Shown here: positions 23,710 through 33,505 of the stretch, in pieces | Layout: each line of letters starts with the position of its first letter | Numbering within the stretch: the first letter of the stretch is position 1 | Assembly (NCBI RefSeq): GCF_003443615.1 | Contig: NZ_CP031967.1 | Coordinates: 3,100,001-3,164,000, forward strand | Direction: 5' to 3' | Length of the DNA stretch: 64,000 nucleotides | From: Alteromonas sp. BL110 | Lineage (GTDB): Bacteria; Pseudomonadota; Gammaproteobacteria; Enterobacterales; Alteromonadaceae | The notes under the pieces: generated by a model | Seen by the model: the letters and a program-made list of their open reading frames with translations, nothing else | What the model was told of the DNA's origin: nothing | Database searches by the model: none | Translations under genes and position numbers: made by a program

Positions 23710-26613
23710 TTAGTAGAAAGCGTAATTCAAATTAAGCATATATGAAGGGCCAAATTCCCGGCGAAGCGTAACAATGCCCGCATCATCAATAGTTTCTTCC
23801 TTCTCATCGGTGAGATTAACGCCTTGAAGGGAAATCCTTAGCCCTTCTAAATATTCAATTCCAGTATCTGCAAAGTCATAACTGATTTGGGCATCGACCT
23901 GGGTAACGGCATCCCGCGTGGCAGCTTCAATTTTGTTAGAGCCCCCACGTTGATAAGTAAGAAACTCAGAGCGGTCTGTAGCAGCTATTCTGATTTCGAA
24001 GCCATTAGCTTCGTAGTAAGCAGTAATACTGTAGGTATTGTCTGATTGACCCGGTATAGCTGTACCATCTTCGAGTTCAGCATCTAAAATGGTTGCTGAA
24101 GCTGCAATACCAAAGCCGTTTAGCGCATCTACTACCATTCGCAATGGAATATTGGCCGTTAGCTCAACACCTTTCATTTCACCTTCAAGGCCATCTTCAA
24201 AGAAAGAATAGAACCCCTGATCTGGCGGCGTTACTAAATCGCCTACTTCATAAGGCGTATCCTGTGGACCATAATTACCAGCCACATCTATGACCCTGTC
24301 ATGAAACCCTGGAATAAAGTAGTTTGCGCCGTCGTTCGTCACATCGTTTGTAAAGTCGATAAGCTGATTACCGTCACGCGTCCAGTTAACTAAATCTTTA
24401 TAAAAAAGCGCAACTGAGACGTAGCCTTCTTCATCGAAATAGTTCTCAAAAGATAAGTCAAAGTTATTTGCTTCAAGCGGGCGAAGGGTTGGGTTTCCTG
24501 TAAATTTAGACCATGGTGAACCAAACTCTCTTACCGCAGCTTCAGAATTTTCTGTGGCGATCAGCTCTATGTTTTGATCGAACTTAACAAAACCTGATGC
24601 TTTCATCTGATCAATTCGAGCACGGCTTATCGTTTTAGACGCGCCAAAGCGTAAATAGCGTTTCTCATCCAGCTCCACGCTTACATTTAAGCTAGGTAGA
24701 AAATGCGAGTAATCATCGCCGTCAGTTATAACGCAGTCGGCATCGGCCGCCCCGTTACCATCATCATCACACACGGCAAAGTTTGGTCCAACAATACCAA
24801 TAAAACCTGAAGAGCTCTGGTCGGTTTGCACATATTGAGCGCCCACATTGCCTTTTACATTGAAACCCTCTACTTCAGTTTCAAAATCTAGCTGTGCGTA
24901 CAGGGTAGTGACTTCTTCATCTACCGTGTATGTGTCGCCTAAACGATCCGGTTCTAACAGTCCGGCATCATTGAGTGTGTACTCACCATCATTGTATGGC
25001 GCAAAGCCGTTATACGCTACTACCTTGCCCATTCCCGCCCATGTTAAGTCAGCGAGCCCGTTATAAAGGTATTGATCGGGAATAGCATCGGAAAAGGGGT
25101 AAGATGAAGCTGTGGTAAAGAATCCTTTATTATCTTTCGCCTTGTATCTATCGCTATAGTTTATTCCTACCGTAAAGGTATCAAATATGCTCCAGTCAAT
25201 ATAGCCTTTCGCTTCAAAGCGCACCGTTGTCAACTCTTCTTCAAAATCAGCGAAGTTTAAAAAACCGTCTTGCGCGTTGAAGTAACTGTAAGGTTGGCCG
25301 TTTGCTTGCAAAACATCAGTAGCAAATTGGTCGGCAATATTGGCCATTCCGCCACCCCAGACCTGAGGGCCGGCCAACTGCAGTAGGGCTGGGTCAGAAA
25401 ATGCTTCTAGACCATTACTATCGGTGAAGGAAATACCATCGGCACTCATTTGAAATTGGCGGGAACCGAATTGGCCCTCACTGAGCGCACCAGACCGGGC
25501 GAGACCTGCATAAGATTCACCCCGTAAGTCTCGCTTACTTGATTCGCTATCTGCGACATCTAGTGTAATCGACCAATCATCGCTAATGTCGTATTTTATG
25601 TTTAAGCCGAAGGTTTGAAGCTCTCCATCTTTTTGAGCTGGGTCTGTTCTCAATACAGGATTTACATTGATTTGTGTACCGGCGCTATTAACACCGCTAC
25701 CGATGACATTTGTTGCTGCAAAGGGCTCAATAAAACCTCGTATAACACCCGAATCAGAGTAATCAATATCAAGGGTATCAAATACAATATCTAGTCTATC
25801 GGTCGGGCGCCACTGAACAATGGCAGAAACGGTATCCCGCTCTAATACACGGCTAATTGCTTGCGTATCTAAGCCAAAAGGGAGTATCTGTCCGTCATCG
25901 TTTTCACCATAACCCCACACGCCGTACTTCCTCTCATTCCTAGGCGATTCTGTTGAAGCAATAGCGAGTGCCAGACCCACTGTGTTGTCGGCAAATTTTT
26001 CTACAAATGAAAGAGCAAATCGATTGCCGCTGTTATCAAACTCGGGGTTGTCAGAGTCGTTACCGCCTAGTTCGTAAACGCCGGTTACGGTTAGCGTTTC
26101 TTGCGCTGCAAGTGGGCGTACGGTTTGAAGGTCAACCGTACCGCCTATACCTTGTATAATTAGTGATGCATCTGACGTCTTATAAATAGTTGCTCCGGTC
26201 ATTATCTCCGCGGGGTACAAGTCATATTCAACACCACGGTTGTCACCAATACCAATAAGTTCTCGGCCATTTAGCGAAGTACCTGTGAAGTCTTCTTTAA
26301 ATCCTCGAACAGATATCCCCGACGTTCTTCCTCCGACTCGCTCACCAGAAAGGCCGGGCAAACGGGCCAAGGACTCGGCGATGGATGAATCTGGAAGCTT
26401 ACCGATGTCCTCTGCTGAAATGGCTTCGACAATAGAGTCATTGTCCATCTTTACTGCTTGAGCACGAATTAGCGAACCTCGAATACCTGATACTTGAATA
26501 ACTTCAACTTGTGACTCACCTGTTGCCTCTTGCGCTGTTGCTGTAGCTCCGGGCAGTGCTGCTGCGATAGAGAGGGTGACTAACGCAGGTTTGAATGTGC
26601 TGGTGTGCTTCAT
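23710..26613 (-). CDS. TonB-dependent receptor, TIGR01782-like
   Basis: A 967-residue outer-membrane active transporter. The signal peptide ends near residue 27 (TATA-QE). A TonB-box-like VEVIQVSG follows, then the plug domain with RGSLIRAQAVKMDNDSIVEAISAEDIGKLPDSSIAESLARLPGL and GISVRGFKEDFTGTSLNGREL, typical of the Caulobacter/Xanthomonas/Alteromonas carbohydrate-receptor subfamily. The barrel ends in MLNLNYAFY with a terminal aromatic. The ligand is unknown; the convergent LacI gene suggests a saccharide. AGGA lies 6 nt before the ATG. It is transcribed alone. Confidence 0.9.
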   Translation of the reverse strand: MKHTSTFKPALVTLSIAAALPGATATAQEATGESQVEVIQVSGIRGSLIRAQAVKMDNDSIVEAISAEDIGKLPDSSIAESLARLPGLSGERVGGRTSGISVRGFKEDFTGTSLNGRELIGIGDNRGVEYDLYPAEIMTGATIYKTSDASLIIQGIGGTVDLQTVRPLAAQETLTVTGVYELGGNDSDNPEFDNSGNRFALSFVEKFADNTVGLALAIASTESPRNERKYGVWGYGENDDGQILPFGLDTQAISRVLERDTVSAIVQWRPTDRLDIVFDTLDIDYSDSGVIRGFIEPFAATNVIGSGVNSAGTQINVNPVLRTDPAQKDGELQTFGLNIKYDISDDWSITLDVADSESSKRDLRGESYAGLARSGALSEGQFGSRQFQMSADGISFTDSNGLEAFSDPALLQLAGPQVWGGGMANIADQFATDVLQANGQPYSYFNAQDGFLNFADFEEELTTVRFEAKGYIDWSIFDTFTVGINYSDRYKAKDNKGFFTTASSYPFSDAIPDQYLYNGLADLTWAGMGKVVAYNGFAPYNDGEYTLNDAGLLEPDRLGDTYTVDEEVTTLYAQLDFETEVEGFNVKGNVGAQYVQTDQSSSGFIGIVGPNFAVCDDDGNGAADADCVITDGDDYSHFLPSLNVSVELDEKRYLRFGASKTISRARIDQMKASGFVKFDQNIELIATENSEAAVREFGSPWSKFTGNPTLRPLEANNFDLSFENYFDEEGYVSVALFYKDLVNWTRDGNQLIDFTNDVTNDGANYFIPGFHDRVIDVAGNYGPQDTPYEVGDLVTPPDQGFYSFFEDGLEGEMKGVELTANIPLRMVVDALNGFGIAASATILDAELEDGTAIPGQSDNTYSITAYYEANGFEIRIAATDRSEFLTYQRGGSNKIEAATRDAVTQVDAQISYDFADTGIEYLEGLRISLQGVNLTDEKEETIDDAGIVTLRREFGPSYMLNLNYAFY

Positions 26614-26917
26614 GCTGTGTCCTTGCTAAATGTTCGAGTATAGGTTTGATTTACAGCAATTTAACAATAGTGGCAGGTTAGCATCTGTGCAAGTTAACGG
26701 CTTAAGTGTCTTATGTTGAAGGACGGGATTTTATTGAAAGTTGTTAAGTTTATGCGATGACCTAAGAGAGAACGGTAATAATTCCCAAAGTGTGTGCTGT
26801 AGTTTAGGAAAGCAAGTTTATTAAGGTAACTTGCTTTCTATTTTGAGAACGCGTTGGTTATGTAATAACGGGAGACTGAGAGGTTAAAGTGTATTTCTAT
26901 GTTGTTGACAGATTAAC
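26614..26917. other. Intergenic region upstream of the 967-residue receptor
   Basis: 304 bp with no gene. It must hold the receptor promoter. An 11-bp inverted repeat, GAAAGCAAGTT/AACTTGCTTTC at 26808-26838, lies near its distal end and is followed on the plus strand by TATTTTG. On the minus strand it comes after tdk and may end that operon. I found no clear LacI-type operator. Confidence 0.4.
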
Positions 26918-27496
26918 CTAATCCCACACCAATTCTTTGAAGTGCTTACGGCACATTGATTCGTACGTATCGTTACCACCTATTTGAACTTGATCGCCAT
27001 TTTTTACGGCATTGCCATTTTCATCCAAGCGCACTACGAAACTTGCCTTTTTACCGCAATGACAAACGGTTTTTAATTCCGATAGCTTATCCGCCCAAGC
27101 CAGTAAATAGTGACTCCCTTCAAAGGTTTCGCCTAAAAAGTCAGTTCGTAGCCCGTAAGCAAGAACGGGTACTCCCAGTTCATCAACAACATCCACTAGT
27201 TGTTTTACTTGCGCTTTAGTTAAAAATTGCGCTTCGTCAATAAATACACAGTCGGGCTTACTTATTTTGCAGTCCTTGTTTATCGAAGCATATAAATCGT
27301 CGTCTTTAGCGTATAACTTTGCGTCGGCCTGTAAACCAATTCGCGATGTTACTTTGCCAACCCCGTATCTGTCATCTAGCGCAGCGGTATAGATAATTGA
27401 ATGCATTCCGCGTTCGCGATAGTTGTAAGCAGATTGAAGTAGAGAAGTGGATTTTCCTGCATTCATTGCAGAGTAATAAAAATAAAGTTGAGCCAT
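26918..27496 (-). CDS. tdk: Thymidine kinase
   Basis: A 192-residue type II (TK1-like) thymidine kinase that phosphorylates thymidine with ATP in nucleotide salvage. The P-loop SAMNAGKST is at residues 9-17. The Walker B-like DEAQF is at 87-91. The zinc-binding Cys pairs appear as CHCG (about 145) and a Cys in SMCRKHF near the end. The lasso region includes [15 protein letters not shown]. It starts 5 bp after the stop of the GGDEF-EAL gene, so it is probably cotranscribed with it, an unrelated pairing. The RBS is weak. Confidence 0.95.
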   Translation of the reverse strand: MAQLYFYYSAMNAGKSTSLLQSAYNYRERGMHSIIYTAALDDRYGVGKVTSRIGLQADAKLYAKDDDLYASINKDCKISKPDCVFIDEAQFLTKAQVKQLVDVVDELGVPVLAYGLRTDFLGETFEGSHYLLAWADKLSELKTVCHCGKKASFVVRLDENGNAVKNGDQVQIGGNDTYESMCRKHFKELVWD

Positions 27497-27501
27497 GGTG
27501 A

Positions 27502-29520
27502 TTAATAATTTTCGTTATACCAAGAGATTAGGTCGCCGGCATTCATAGGTTTAGCAAAGTAAAAACCTTGTAAGTAATCAGTACCGAGTTGAGCAAGATG
27601 AAGCTTTTGCTCTTCGGTTTCGATCCCTTCTGCAATAGTCTTACAGCCAAACTCTTTTGCCATTAAAAGTGTCGCTCTTATAATGGTATCACTCTCTTCA
27701 GAGCTATTCTGTACAAAAGAGCGGTCAATTTTAATAAAATCGCATGGCATTGACTGTAAGCGACTCAATGATGAGTAGCCTGTACCAAAATCATCAATAG
27801 AAACTTTAATACCTCGAGCTAGAAGTTCATTAACTTTTACGCTTACAACCTCTTCGTCGCTAGCGAAAACGCTTTCTGTAATTTCTAAATGAAGCCGCAT
27901 CGAAGAGATTTGTGTCGTTTTTAGTGCATTGTCTACAGTTTTTAGAAAGCTATCATCAAGCAGTTGAGAAACTGACACATTAATCGATATTGCAAGCCCT
28001 TGTTTAAACTGCCAGTGTGACAGGTCTATCAGTGCTCGGTTTAACACCCAGGCCCCTATCTCTGGCATGAGCCCGCTACGTTCAGCGAGTGGGATAAAAA
28101 CAGCTGGAGAAATGCTTTCATCATCGCACTTCCACCTAAGCAATGCTTCAACTGATGAGAGTGTATCTAATTTTACATCCATAATTGGCTGATAAAAAAC
28201 GGTAAACTCGCCGTTGTCGATTGCGCAGCGTAAACGTTCGCAAAGTTGTTGCTCTCGCTTAATTTCTTGGTGAAGTGCTTGGCTGAAAACACCAATAGAG
28301 CCTCGCTGTTCACGTTTCTGGTCATACATAGTCAAATCAGCTTGTTGTATCAAATCAACAGCAGTTTCACCGTGTTCGGGAAACATGGCTATGCCAATAG
28401 TTGCATCGAGAGTAATTTGGTTATCATTAGCAACTATTGGGATAGTGACGCCGCTGCGCATGGCGTGGGCTACTGCTTTGGCCGTGTCGACATTCGCGTA
28501 GGGGATAACAGCAACAAACTCGTCACCGCCCCACCTACCGAGATGGTTTTCCTCTGTGTAGTTGCGCAATCGATTGGCTATTTCAGCCAGCACTATGTCT
28601 CCAACCTTATGACCTAAACTATCGTTCACCTGCTTAAACCCATCTAAATCTATAAACAGCAATGCTAATGAGTTATCAAGCGCTCGAGTTGTATCGAGTA
28701 AATTATTCAAATATTTCAAGAAACCATTTCGGTTAAGTAAGTTAGTTAACGGGTCTCTATTAGATAATCGGTAGAGAGCAGCGGTTCGCCGTTCGACCTC
28801 TGCTTCAAGCGTGGCGTTTGATGCATCAAGTTTTTCGTTAGAAACAGTAAGCAGTTGATTAACTTTTTCAGCCTCGCTACGCTCAATCTTCATCTGCTCA
28901 ACCAAGCTATTATTTCTTGCCTTGAGATAAAGGGTACCAATAAAAAATTTGTGATAGCGAAAGGCACTTGTAAAAATGCCGAACCAAAAAACCAAGCCTA
29001 ATACGCCTAGAATAAAAAACTCGCCTCCTTCGTCAGTGACAGCACACACCGACATTGGAACAAGAAGCGCCGTAGAGTAGAAGCTCACAAGATTTTTGTT
29101 TGGTGATAGTACAGTTCCTGCTCCCCCTGCCATAGCTGCGAGTACCACCATAGTTGCTGCGAGCTCTACAGTAGACATAGACGAATAAAATAGAATTGAA
29201 TATAGGGCCCATATTGTTCCGGTTATGTACAAACCAGCAGAAAACCTGATTAAAGCAGGGCGAGGGTTATAGGTTTTGCCAGCTAAATTAACCCGCCAGT
29301 AAAGGGAGTCTGTGAGGCGCGCGATGGAAACGCTCACCATAGCAACCCACACTTGCAGCTTTTGTGTAAAGACCGACGGTTCCTCGTTTTCAAAGAAAAA
29401 GACAAGGCCTGAAAACGCGAAGATAGTCATTAGAAGGCCGACAAAACTGTTGCCTAAAAGCATGTCGGTTGTATCTCTTTCTATTTCAACCTTTGTGATG
29501 ATGTCTTTTTGTTTATTCAA
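27502..29520 (-). CDS. Membrane GGDEF-EAL cyclic-di-GMP protein
   Basis: A protein of up to 672 residues. The N-terminal 200 residues hold about six hydrophobic segments (roughly 25-195) forming a sensor of unknown ligand. A coiled coil follows (205-250). The diguanylate cyclase domain has an intact GGDEF at 331-335, and the phosphodiesterase domain has an intact EAL at 458-460, with later [15 protein letters not shown] and AEGIET motifs. Both activities look possible on sequence. The start is uncertain: the longest frame begins at a TTG touching an AGAAGG, while the first ATG is 19 codons later (29463) with a weak RBS. tdk follows 5 bp downstream. Confidence 0.9.
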   Translation of the reverse strand: MNKQKDIITKVEIERDTTDMLLGNSFVGLLMTIFAFSGLVFFFENEEPSVFTQKLQVWVAMVSVSIARLTDSLYWRVNLAGKTYNPRPALIRFSAGLYITGTIWALYSILFYSSMSTVELAATMVVLAAMAGGAGTVLSPNKNLVSFYSTALLVPMSVCAVTDEGGEFFILGVLGLVFWFGIFTSAFRYHKFFIGTLYLKARNNSLVEQMKIERSEAEKVNQLLTVSNEKLDASNATLEAEVERRTAALYRLSNRDPLTNLLNRNGFLKYLNNLLDTTRALDNSLALLFIDLDGFKQVNDSLGHKVGDIVLAEIANRLRNYTEENHLGRWGGDEFVAVIPYANVDTAKAVAHAMRSGVTIPIVANDNQITLDATIGIAMFPEHGETAVDLIQQADLTMYDQKREQRGSIGVFSQALHQEIKREQQLCERLRCAIDNGEFTVFYQPIMDVKLDTLSSVEALLRWKCDDESISPAVFIPLAERSGLMPEIGAWVLNRALIDLSHWQFKQGLAISINVSVSQLLDDSFLKTVDNALKTTQISSMRLHLEITESVFASDEEVVSVKVNELLARGIKVSIDDFGTGYSSLSRLQSMPCDFIKIDRSFVQNSSEESDTIIRATLLMAKEFGCKTIAEGIETEEQKLHLAQLGTDYLQGFYFAKPMNAGDLISWYNENY

Positions 29521-30005
29521 CCTTCTGAAACCCTTGGGTAGTACCTATTGCGTGCATAAGGAGAGTATGTAAACACGTAGCGATCTTAGGCACTTAATAA
29601 TGCTATCTCTACTGATACAAAAAACGTACAGCTACAATATAGTACGTTTTTCCGTTATTAGTTTGTATGAGACCAAAGTTCAGAAAATTAACGTGTGAAC
29701 TAATCGACCGGTAGAAAAATACTCCATTGGCGTTCTTATTTGTCGTGATTTGTCTTAATCGATATTTGATGTTCTCGCTGTGGGCATTTTATAAGGCTGT
29801 GGGTCTATGTTGGGAATAAGTATTTTAACATCGCGCTCCTTTTTTAAAAGGTTTGTGATAAATATTTTCACAGAATATTTACAATGTAGTTTTTTTGTTA
29901 TAGATTCTTAATCGATTAAGTTGGCTGTGTTCTCATCAAACCTAGTAGTTTAGTGGAAGAGGGGACACAGGATTTAACAGCTCCATCACATTGCCGGAGA
30001 AAAAC
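29521..30005. other. 485-bp divergent intergenic region with a repeated CTTAATCGAT
   Basis: No gene seen. It separates the GGDEF-EAL gene from a plus-strand TonB receptor gene. CTTAATCGAT occurs at 29754-29763 and again inside the perfect palindrome CTTAATCGATTAAG at 29907-29920, which lies about 85 bp before the receptor start and could be an operator. Confidence 0.45.
29907..29920. promoter_or_regulatory. 14-bp perfect palindrome upstream of TonB receptor
   Basis: CTTAATCGATTAAG is a perfect palindrome with a central CG, a form common for LacI-type operators. Ten of its bases recur at 29754-29763. No promoter elements could be assigned with confidence. Confidence 0.4.
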
Positions 30006-32516
30006 ATGAAAAAACATCACACATTCAATTCACTGACTCTCGCCATTTGCACAGCGCTTTCGGGAGTTGCAGCTGCACAAGAAACAGCGACATCGAACGC
30101 AGAAGCAAAATCTAAAGAAAAATTTGAACAGATCGTAGTAACCGCTGCACCTGGTGGCGCAACTATGCAGGAAGCAAGTGTTTCTGTAAGCGCGTTTGAT
30201 GAGGAAGATATTCTTAAACTCGCACCACGTTCTACCGCTGAAGTTTTCCGCGCACTACCTGGTATACGTGCTGAATCTTCTGGTGGTGGCGGTAACGCAA
30301 ACATCACAATTCGTGGTATTCCGCTTGCTACAGGTGGCTCAAAGTTCTTGCAGCTACATGAAGATGGCCTACCTGTGTTGGAATATGGTGACATTAACTT
30401 CGGTAATGCAGACAACTTCTTACGTTACGACTGGTCTGTTGCGAATGTAGAAGCGGTACGAGGTGGCTCTGCGTCAACGTTCGCAAGCAACTCACCAGGC
30501 GGCGTCATTAACTTAATCAGTAATACTGGTGAAGTGGGTGGAGGCGCAATTGGTACCTCATTTGGTATTGATTACGAAGAGTTTCGTTTAGATTTTCGCT
30601 ATGGTGGCGAAATAAGCGATGACCTTTATTACCACATTGCGGGATTTGCTCGTGGCGGTGAAGGCCCTCGTGAAACGGGCTACAACGGTGACCAAGGTGG
30701 CCAAGTTAAGTTTAATATCACTAAGATGCTGGATAACGGCCACATCCGTTTCTTCTACAAGAACTTAGATGACAAAGTGTCGACGTATCTTCCTTCACCA
30801 GTACTAGTTAAAGGTGATGGCGAATATGGCCCAGTTCCTGGCTACGATGCAAGCTCGCAAGCATTGAATTCAGCTTACAACACGAATATTTCTACTTTCG
30901 ACAGCTTTGGTAATCCAGAAAACCGTGACGTCCGTGACGGTATCGAGTCAAAAGTAAACTCATTTGGCGTAGAAGTTGACCTTGAAGTGGCTGAGAATTT
31001 GTTCCTATTAAATAAATTCCGCATTTCTGATATATCTGGTGGCTTTATCGCACCATTCACCGACGGTTTCCCAGCAGGCCCGGGCGATGTATCTAACTTC
31101 GCATCAGCGCTTTGTGACGGCGCGACAGACGGTGACGGCAATGCGCTAAACTGTGATAGCACAAGCGTAGTACTAGCCAACGGCCCTGGCGCAGGTGAAG
31201 TATATACGGGTCAAGCATTTACGAACCTTCAGTTCGACACGCGCATCAACGACCTTGGTAACATGATCAATGATTTCAGCTTGCGTAAAGAGTTTGATAA
31301 CGGTATCGACCTAACCGTAGGTTACTACTATTCAAATCAAGACATCGCTACGAGCTGGTCAAGCTGGCAGACATTTATTCAAACACTTGATGGTGACAAC
31401 TCTCAGTTGCTTACTATTACGGATGCAGACGGTGTTGAGCTAGTGTCTGATGGTTTACTATCGGCAAGTTTCCTGTCTTGGGAATGGGACCTCAACTATG
31501 TGACTAAAGCACCTTACATGAACGTTGGCTTCGAATTGTCGGACAACATTCTTATTGATGCGTCGGTACGTCACGATACCACTGAAGCGTCTGGCGAGCT
31601 TATTAGTTCTTGCTGTGGCGGTAATGCTGATTTCGACCTAAACGGTAACGGTGTAATTGAGCAAATTGAAGATGCTTCTGCAACTAATAGCGGCTTTATC
31701 CGCGGTGGTGTAATCAACCTAAACCGTGCCGGTGCAGCGTCTCAAATCGTAGATTACAGTGCGAATAACACGTCTTACTCGATTGGTGGTTCATACCTAT
31801 TGAGCGATAGCCAAACTTTTTTCGCTAGATACTCAAAAGGTGGTCGTGCGATTGCTGACCGTCTACTTCAAATTGGTGGTACGTTGAATGCTGACGGTAG
31901 CTTAACGAGCACAACTTCAGGCTACGACACAACCAAGCAGTTCGAAATTGGTTATAAGTACGGTACAAAAGACCTAATGGTTAACGCTACCTTGTTTGAT
32001 ACTGTTACTGAAGATACGCAAGCAGAAGTAACAAGTGGACTAACATTCATGCGCGAGTACGAAGCGACAGGTCTTGAGTTAGAAGGTCGTTGGAATGCAA
32101 CGGACAACTTTGTGATGTCAGGTAACCTTACATGGACTGACGCTGAGATTAGTGACGACGTCAATAACCCTGCATTAGAGGGCAATACGCCTCGTCGCCA
32201 AGCAGATTGGATTTGGACAATTACGCCTGAGTACGTTACAGACTACTGGTCAGTAGGGGCTTCATTGCAAGGTTCTACAGAATACTATGTTCAAGATAAC
32301 AACGACCTTAAGCAAGAAGGTTATACGCTAGTAAACCTTTTCGCTACCTACTGGGTTAACGATCAATTCTCAGTGGCACTGAGCATGAACAACGCAACTG
32401 ATGAATTCATTATTACTGAGTCAGAAGAAGGTTCTGCGGCAGTGGGTAGTTATGTTCGAGCGCGCCCTCTGAACGGTCGTACAACAGTACTTTCACTTAA
32501 GTATATGTTTGACTAA
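30006..32516 (+). CDS. TonB-dependent receptor
   Basis: An 836-residue outer-membrane receptor. The start at MKKHHTF is chosen because GGAG lies 6-7 nt upstream and the signal peptide then begins properly; a longer frame starts five codons earlier. The signal ends near AAA-QE. A TonB-box-like EQIVVTA follows, then the plug: AEVFRALPGIRAES, ANITIRGIPL and VEAVRGGSASTFASNSPGGVINLIS. The barrel ends in TTVLSLKYMFD. This is the classical siderophore/vitamin-type plug rather than the carbohydrate-type plug of the receptor at 23.7 kb; the ligand is unknown. A terminator follows at 32596-32627. Confidence 0.9.
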   Translation: MKKHHTFNSLTLAICTALSGVAAAQETATSNAEAKSKEKFEQIVVTAAPGGATMQEASVSVSAFDEEDILKLAPRSTAEVFRALPGIRAESSGGGGNANITIRGIPLATGGSKFLQLHEDGLPVLEYGDINFGNADNFLRYDWSVANVEAVRGGSASTFASNSPGGVINLISNTGEVGGGAIGTSFGIDYEEFRLDFRYGGEISDDLYYHIAGFARGGEGPRETGYNGDQGGQVKFNITKMLDNGHIRFFYKNLDDKVSTYLPSPVLVKGDGEYGPVPGYDASSQALNSAYNTNISTFDSFGNPENRDVRDGIESKVNSFGVEVDLEVAENLFLLNKFRISDISGGFIAPFTDGFPAGPGDVSNFASALCDGATDGDGNALNCDSTSVVLANGPGAGEVYTGQAFTNLQFDTRINDLGNMINDFSLRKEFDNGIDLTVGYYYSNQDIATSWSSWQTFIQTLDGDNSQLLTITDADGVELVSDGLLSASFLSWEWDLNYVTKAPYMNVGFELSDNILIDASVRHDTTEASGELISSCCGGNADFDLNGNGVIEQIEDASATNSGFIRGGVINLNRAGAASQIVDYSANNTSYSIGGSYLLSDSQTFFARYSKGGRAIADRLLQIGGTLNADGSLTSTTSGYDTTKQFEIGYKYGTKDLMVNATLFDTVTEDTQAEVTSGLTFMREYEATGLELEGRWNATDNFVMSGNLTWTDAEISDDVNNPALEGNTPRRQADWIWTITPEYVTDYWSVGASLQGSTEYYVQDNNDLKQEGYTLVNLFATYWVNDQFSVALSMNNATDEFIITESEEGSAAVGSYVRARPLNGRTTVLSLKYMFD

Positions 32517-32595
32517 AGCTCGTTTAGTTAACGCGCAATATGAAGAGATTTTACCTAGGTAGAAGATACATAGTGCGCTAAATATCAAAGCCTTT

Positions 32596-32627
32596 AAAAC
32601 GCCCGCTCGTAATAATGTGGGCGTTTT
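32596..32627. terminator. Two-way terminator after the TonB receptor
   Basis: AAAACGCCC and GGGCGTTTT form a perfect 9-bp stem, with T-rich flanks when read on either strand. It lies between convergent genes. Confidence 0.85.
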
Positions 32628-32635
32628 TATTTGGG

Positions 32636-33343
32636 TTACTTATTGTTACTTTTTTCCAACGCAAGCTGCTTGGCTATGGCGGAGGAAAGACGGTCTACTA
32701 AATGGGAATGTTTTTTATGAATAACATGCACTAGTTCGTGTTCTACTAGTGAGATATATTTTATTCCAGCCTGCTCAAAAATAGCCTTTTCTGAATAGTC
32801 ACTGGGTAAAATTGCGTAATCATATCGACCATTTAATAATAAACTGATGACGTGATTAAAATCATCAAACTCAAAGATGTTAGCATTAAGCTCATCTGGG
32901 TTTACGTGCATATTGAAGAAAAAGCGCGTGGTAACAGCTATTGCTTTATCTGGGTTTTGAATTACGCTTTTATCGCACTGTGCCCCTCTAATACACAGCA
33001 GAAATGATGCCCCATGGGAAAGGGCAGGTGGAACAATAGCAATATTATTGTCAGGTTGTGAGACTACGTCGTAGCGAATAACATCTGCATCTGTCATTCC
33101 GTTATTTAAAAGCCGAAGCCCTCGTTCCCCGCCGACTTTCTCAAATGTTACGTCTATTCCAATATCGAGATAAGCACGCTGTATTAAGGGTTTATAAAAA
33201 TTAGCAACGCGAGGATGGTTGAGTTCACCGACAACAAAATTGTTCTCATTATCTTGAGCAAAGGAGCAAAACGATAATGATAAAACTAAAGAGAAAAAGA
33301 GAGGGAGAACGCCTTTATTTAGTAAAACTAGCGCCTTTTTCAC
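32636..33343 (-). CDS. Periplasmic solute-binding-like protein
   Basis: A 235-residue exported protein with a signal peptide (about 1-29, ending SFA-QD). The mature part has the layout of family 3 solute-binding proteins: an opening VGELNHPRVANFYKPLIQRAYLDIGIDVTFE, a central GLRLLNNGMTDADVIRYD, then VISLLLNGRYDYAILPSDYSE. Such stand-alone proteins often have no transporter partner, and none is adjacent here. The two Cys in LLCIRGAQCDKS probably form a disulfide. The start is GTG with AAGGA 8 nt upstream. Ligand and role are unknown. Confidence 0.75.
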   Translation of the reverse strand: MKKALVLLNKGVLPLFFSLVLSLSFCSFAQDNENNFVVGELNHPRVANFYKPLIQRAYLDIGIDVTFEKVGGERGLRLLNNGMTDADVIRYDVVSQPDNNIAIVPPALSHGASFLLCIRGAQCDKSVIQNPDKAIAVTTRFFFNMHVNPDELNANIFEFDDFNHVISLLLNGRYDYAILPSDYSEKAIFEQAGIKYISLVEHELVHVIHKKHSHLVDRLSSAIAKQLALEKSNNK

Positions 33344-33444
33344 TGCACAAATCCTTGCATTAATAGATGAGATTAGTTAAAGGATAGAGCACGAATTAAA
33401 CAATGAAAAGCGAGGTGATGCTTGGCGTGAAGTTTTGGGTAAAT

Positions 33445-33478
33445 AAAAAAGCCCCGTTACCGAAGGTGACAGGGCTTT
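33445..33478 (-). terminator. Terminator downstream of fadE
   Basis: On the minus strand AAAGCCC...GGGGCTTT with an inner GTCACC/GGTAAC helix and a TTC loop is followed by a run of T. It lies 28 bp after the fadE stop. Confidence 0.85.
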
Positions 33479-33505
33479 GTATCGACAATATTGCATTATT
33501 GCATA

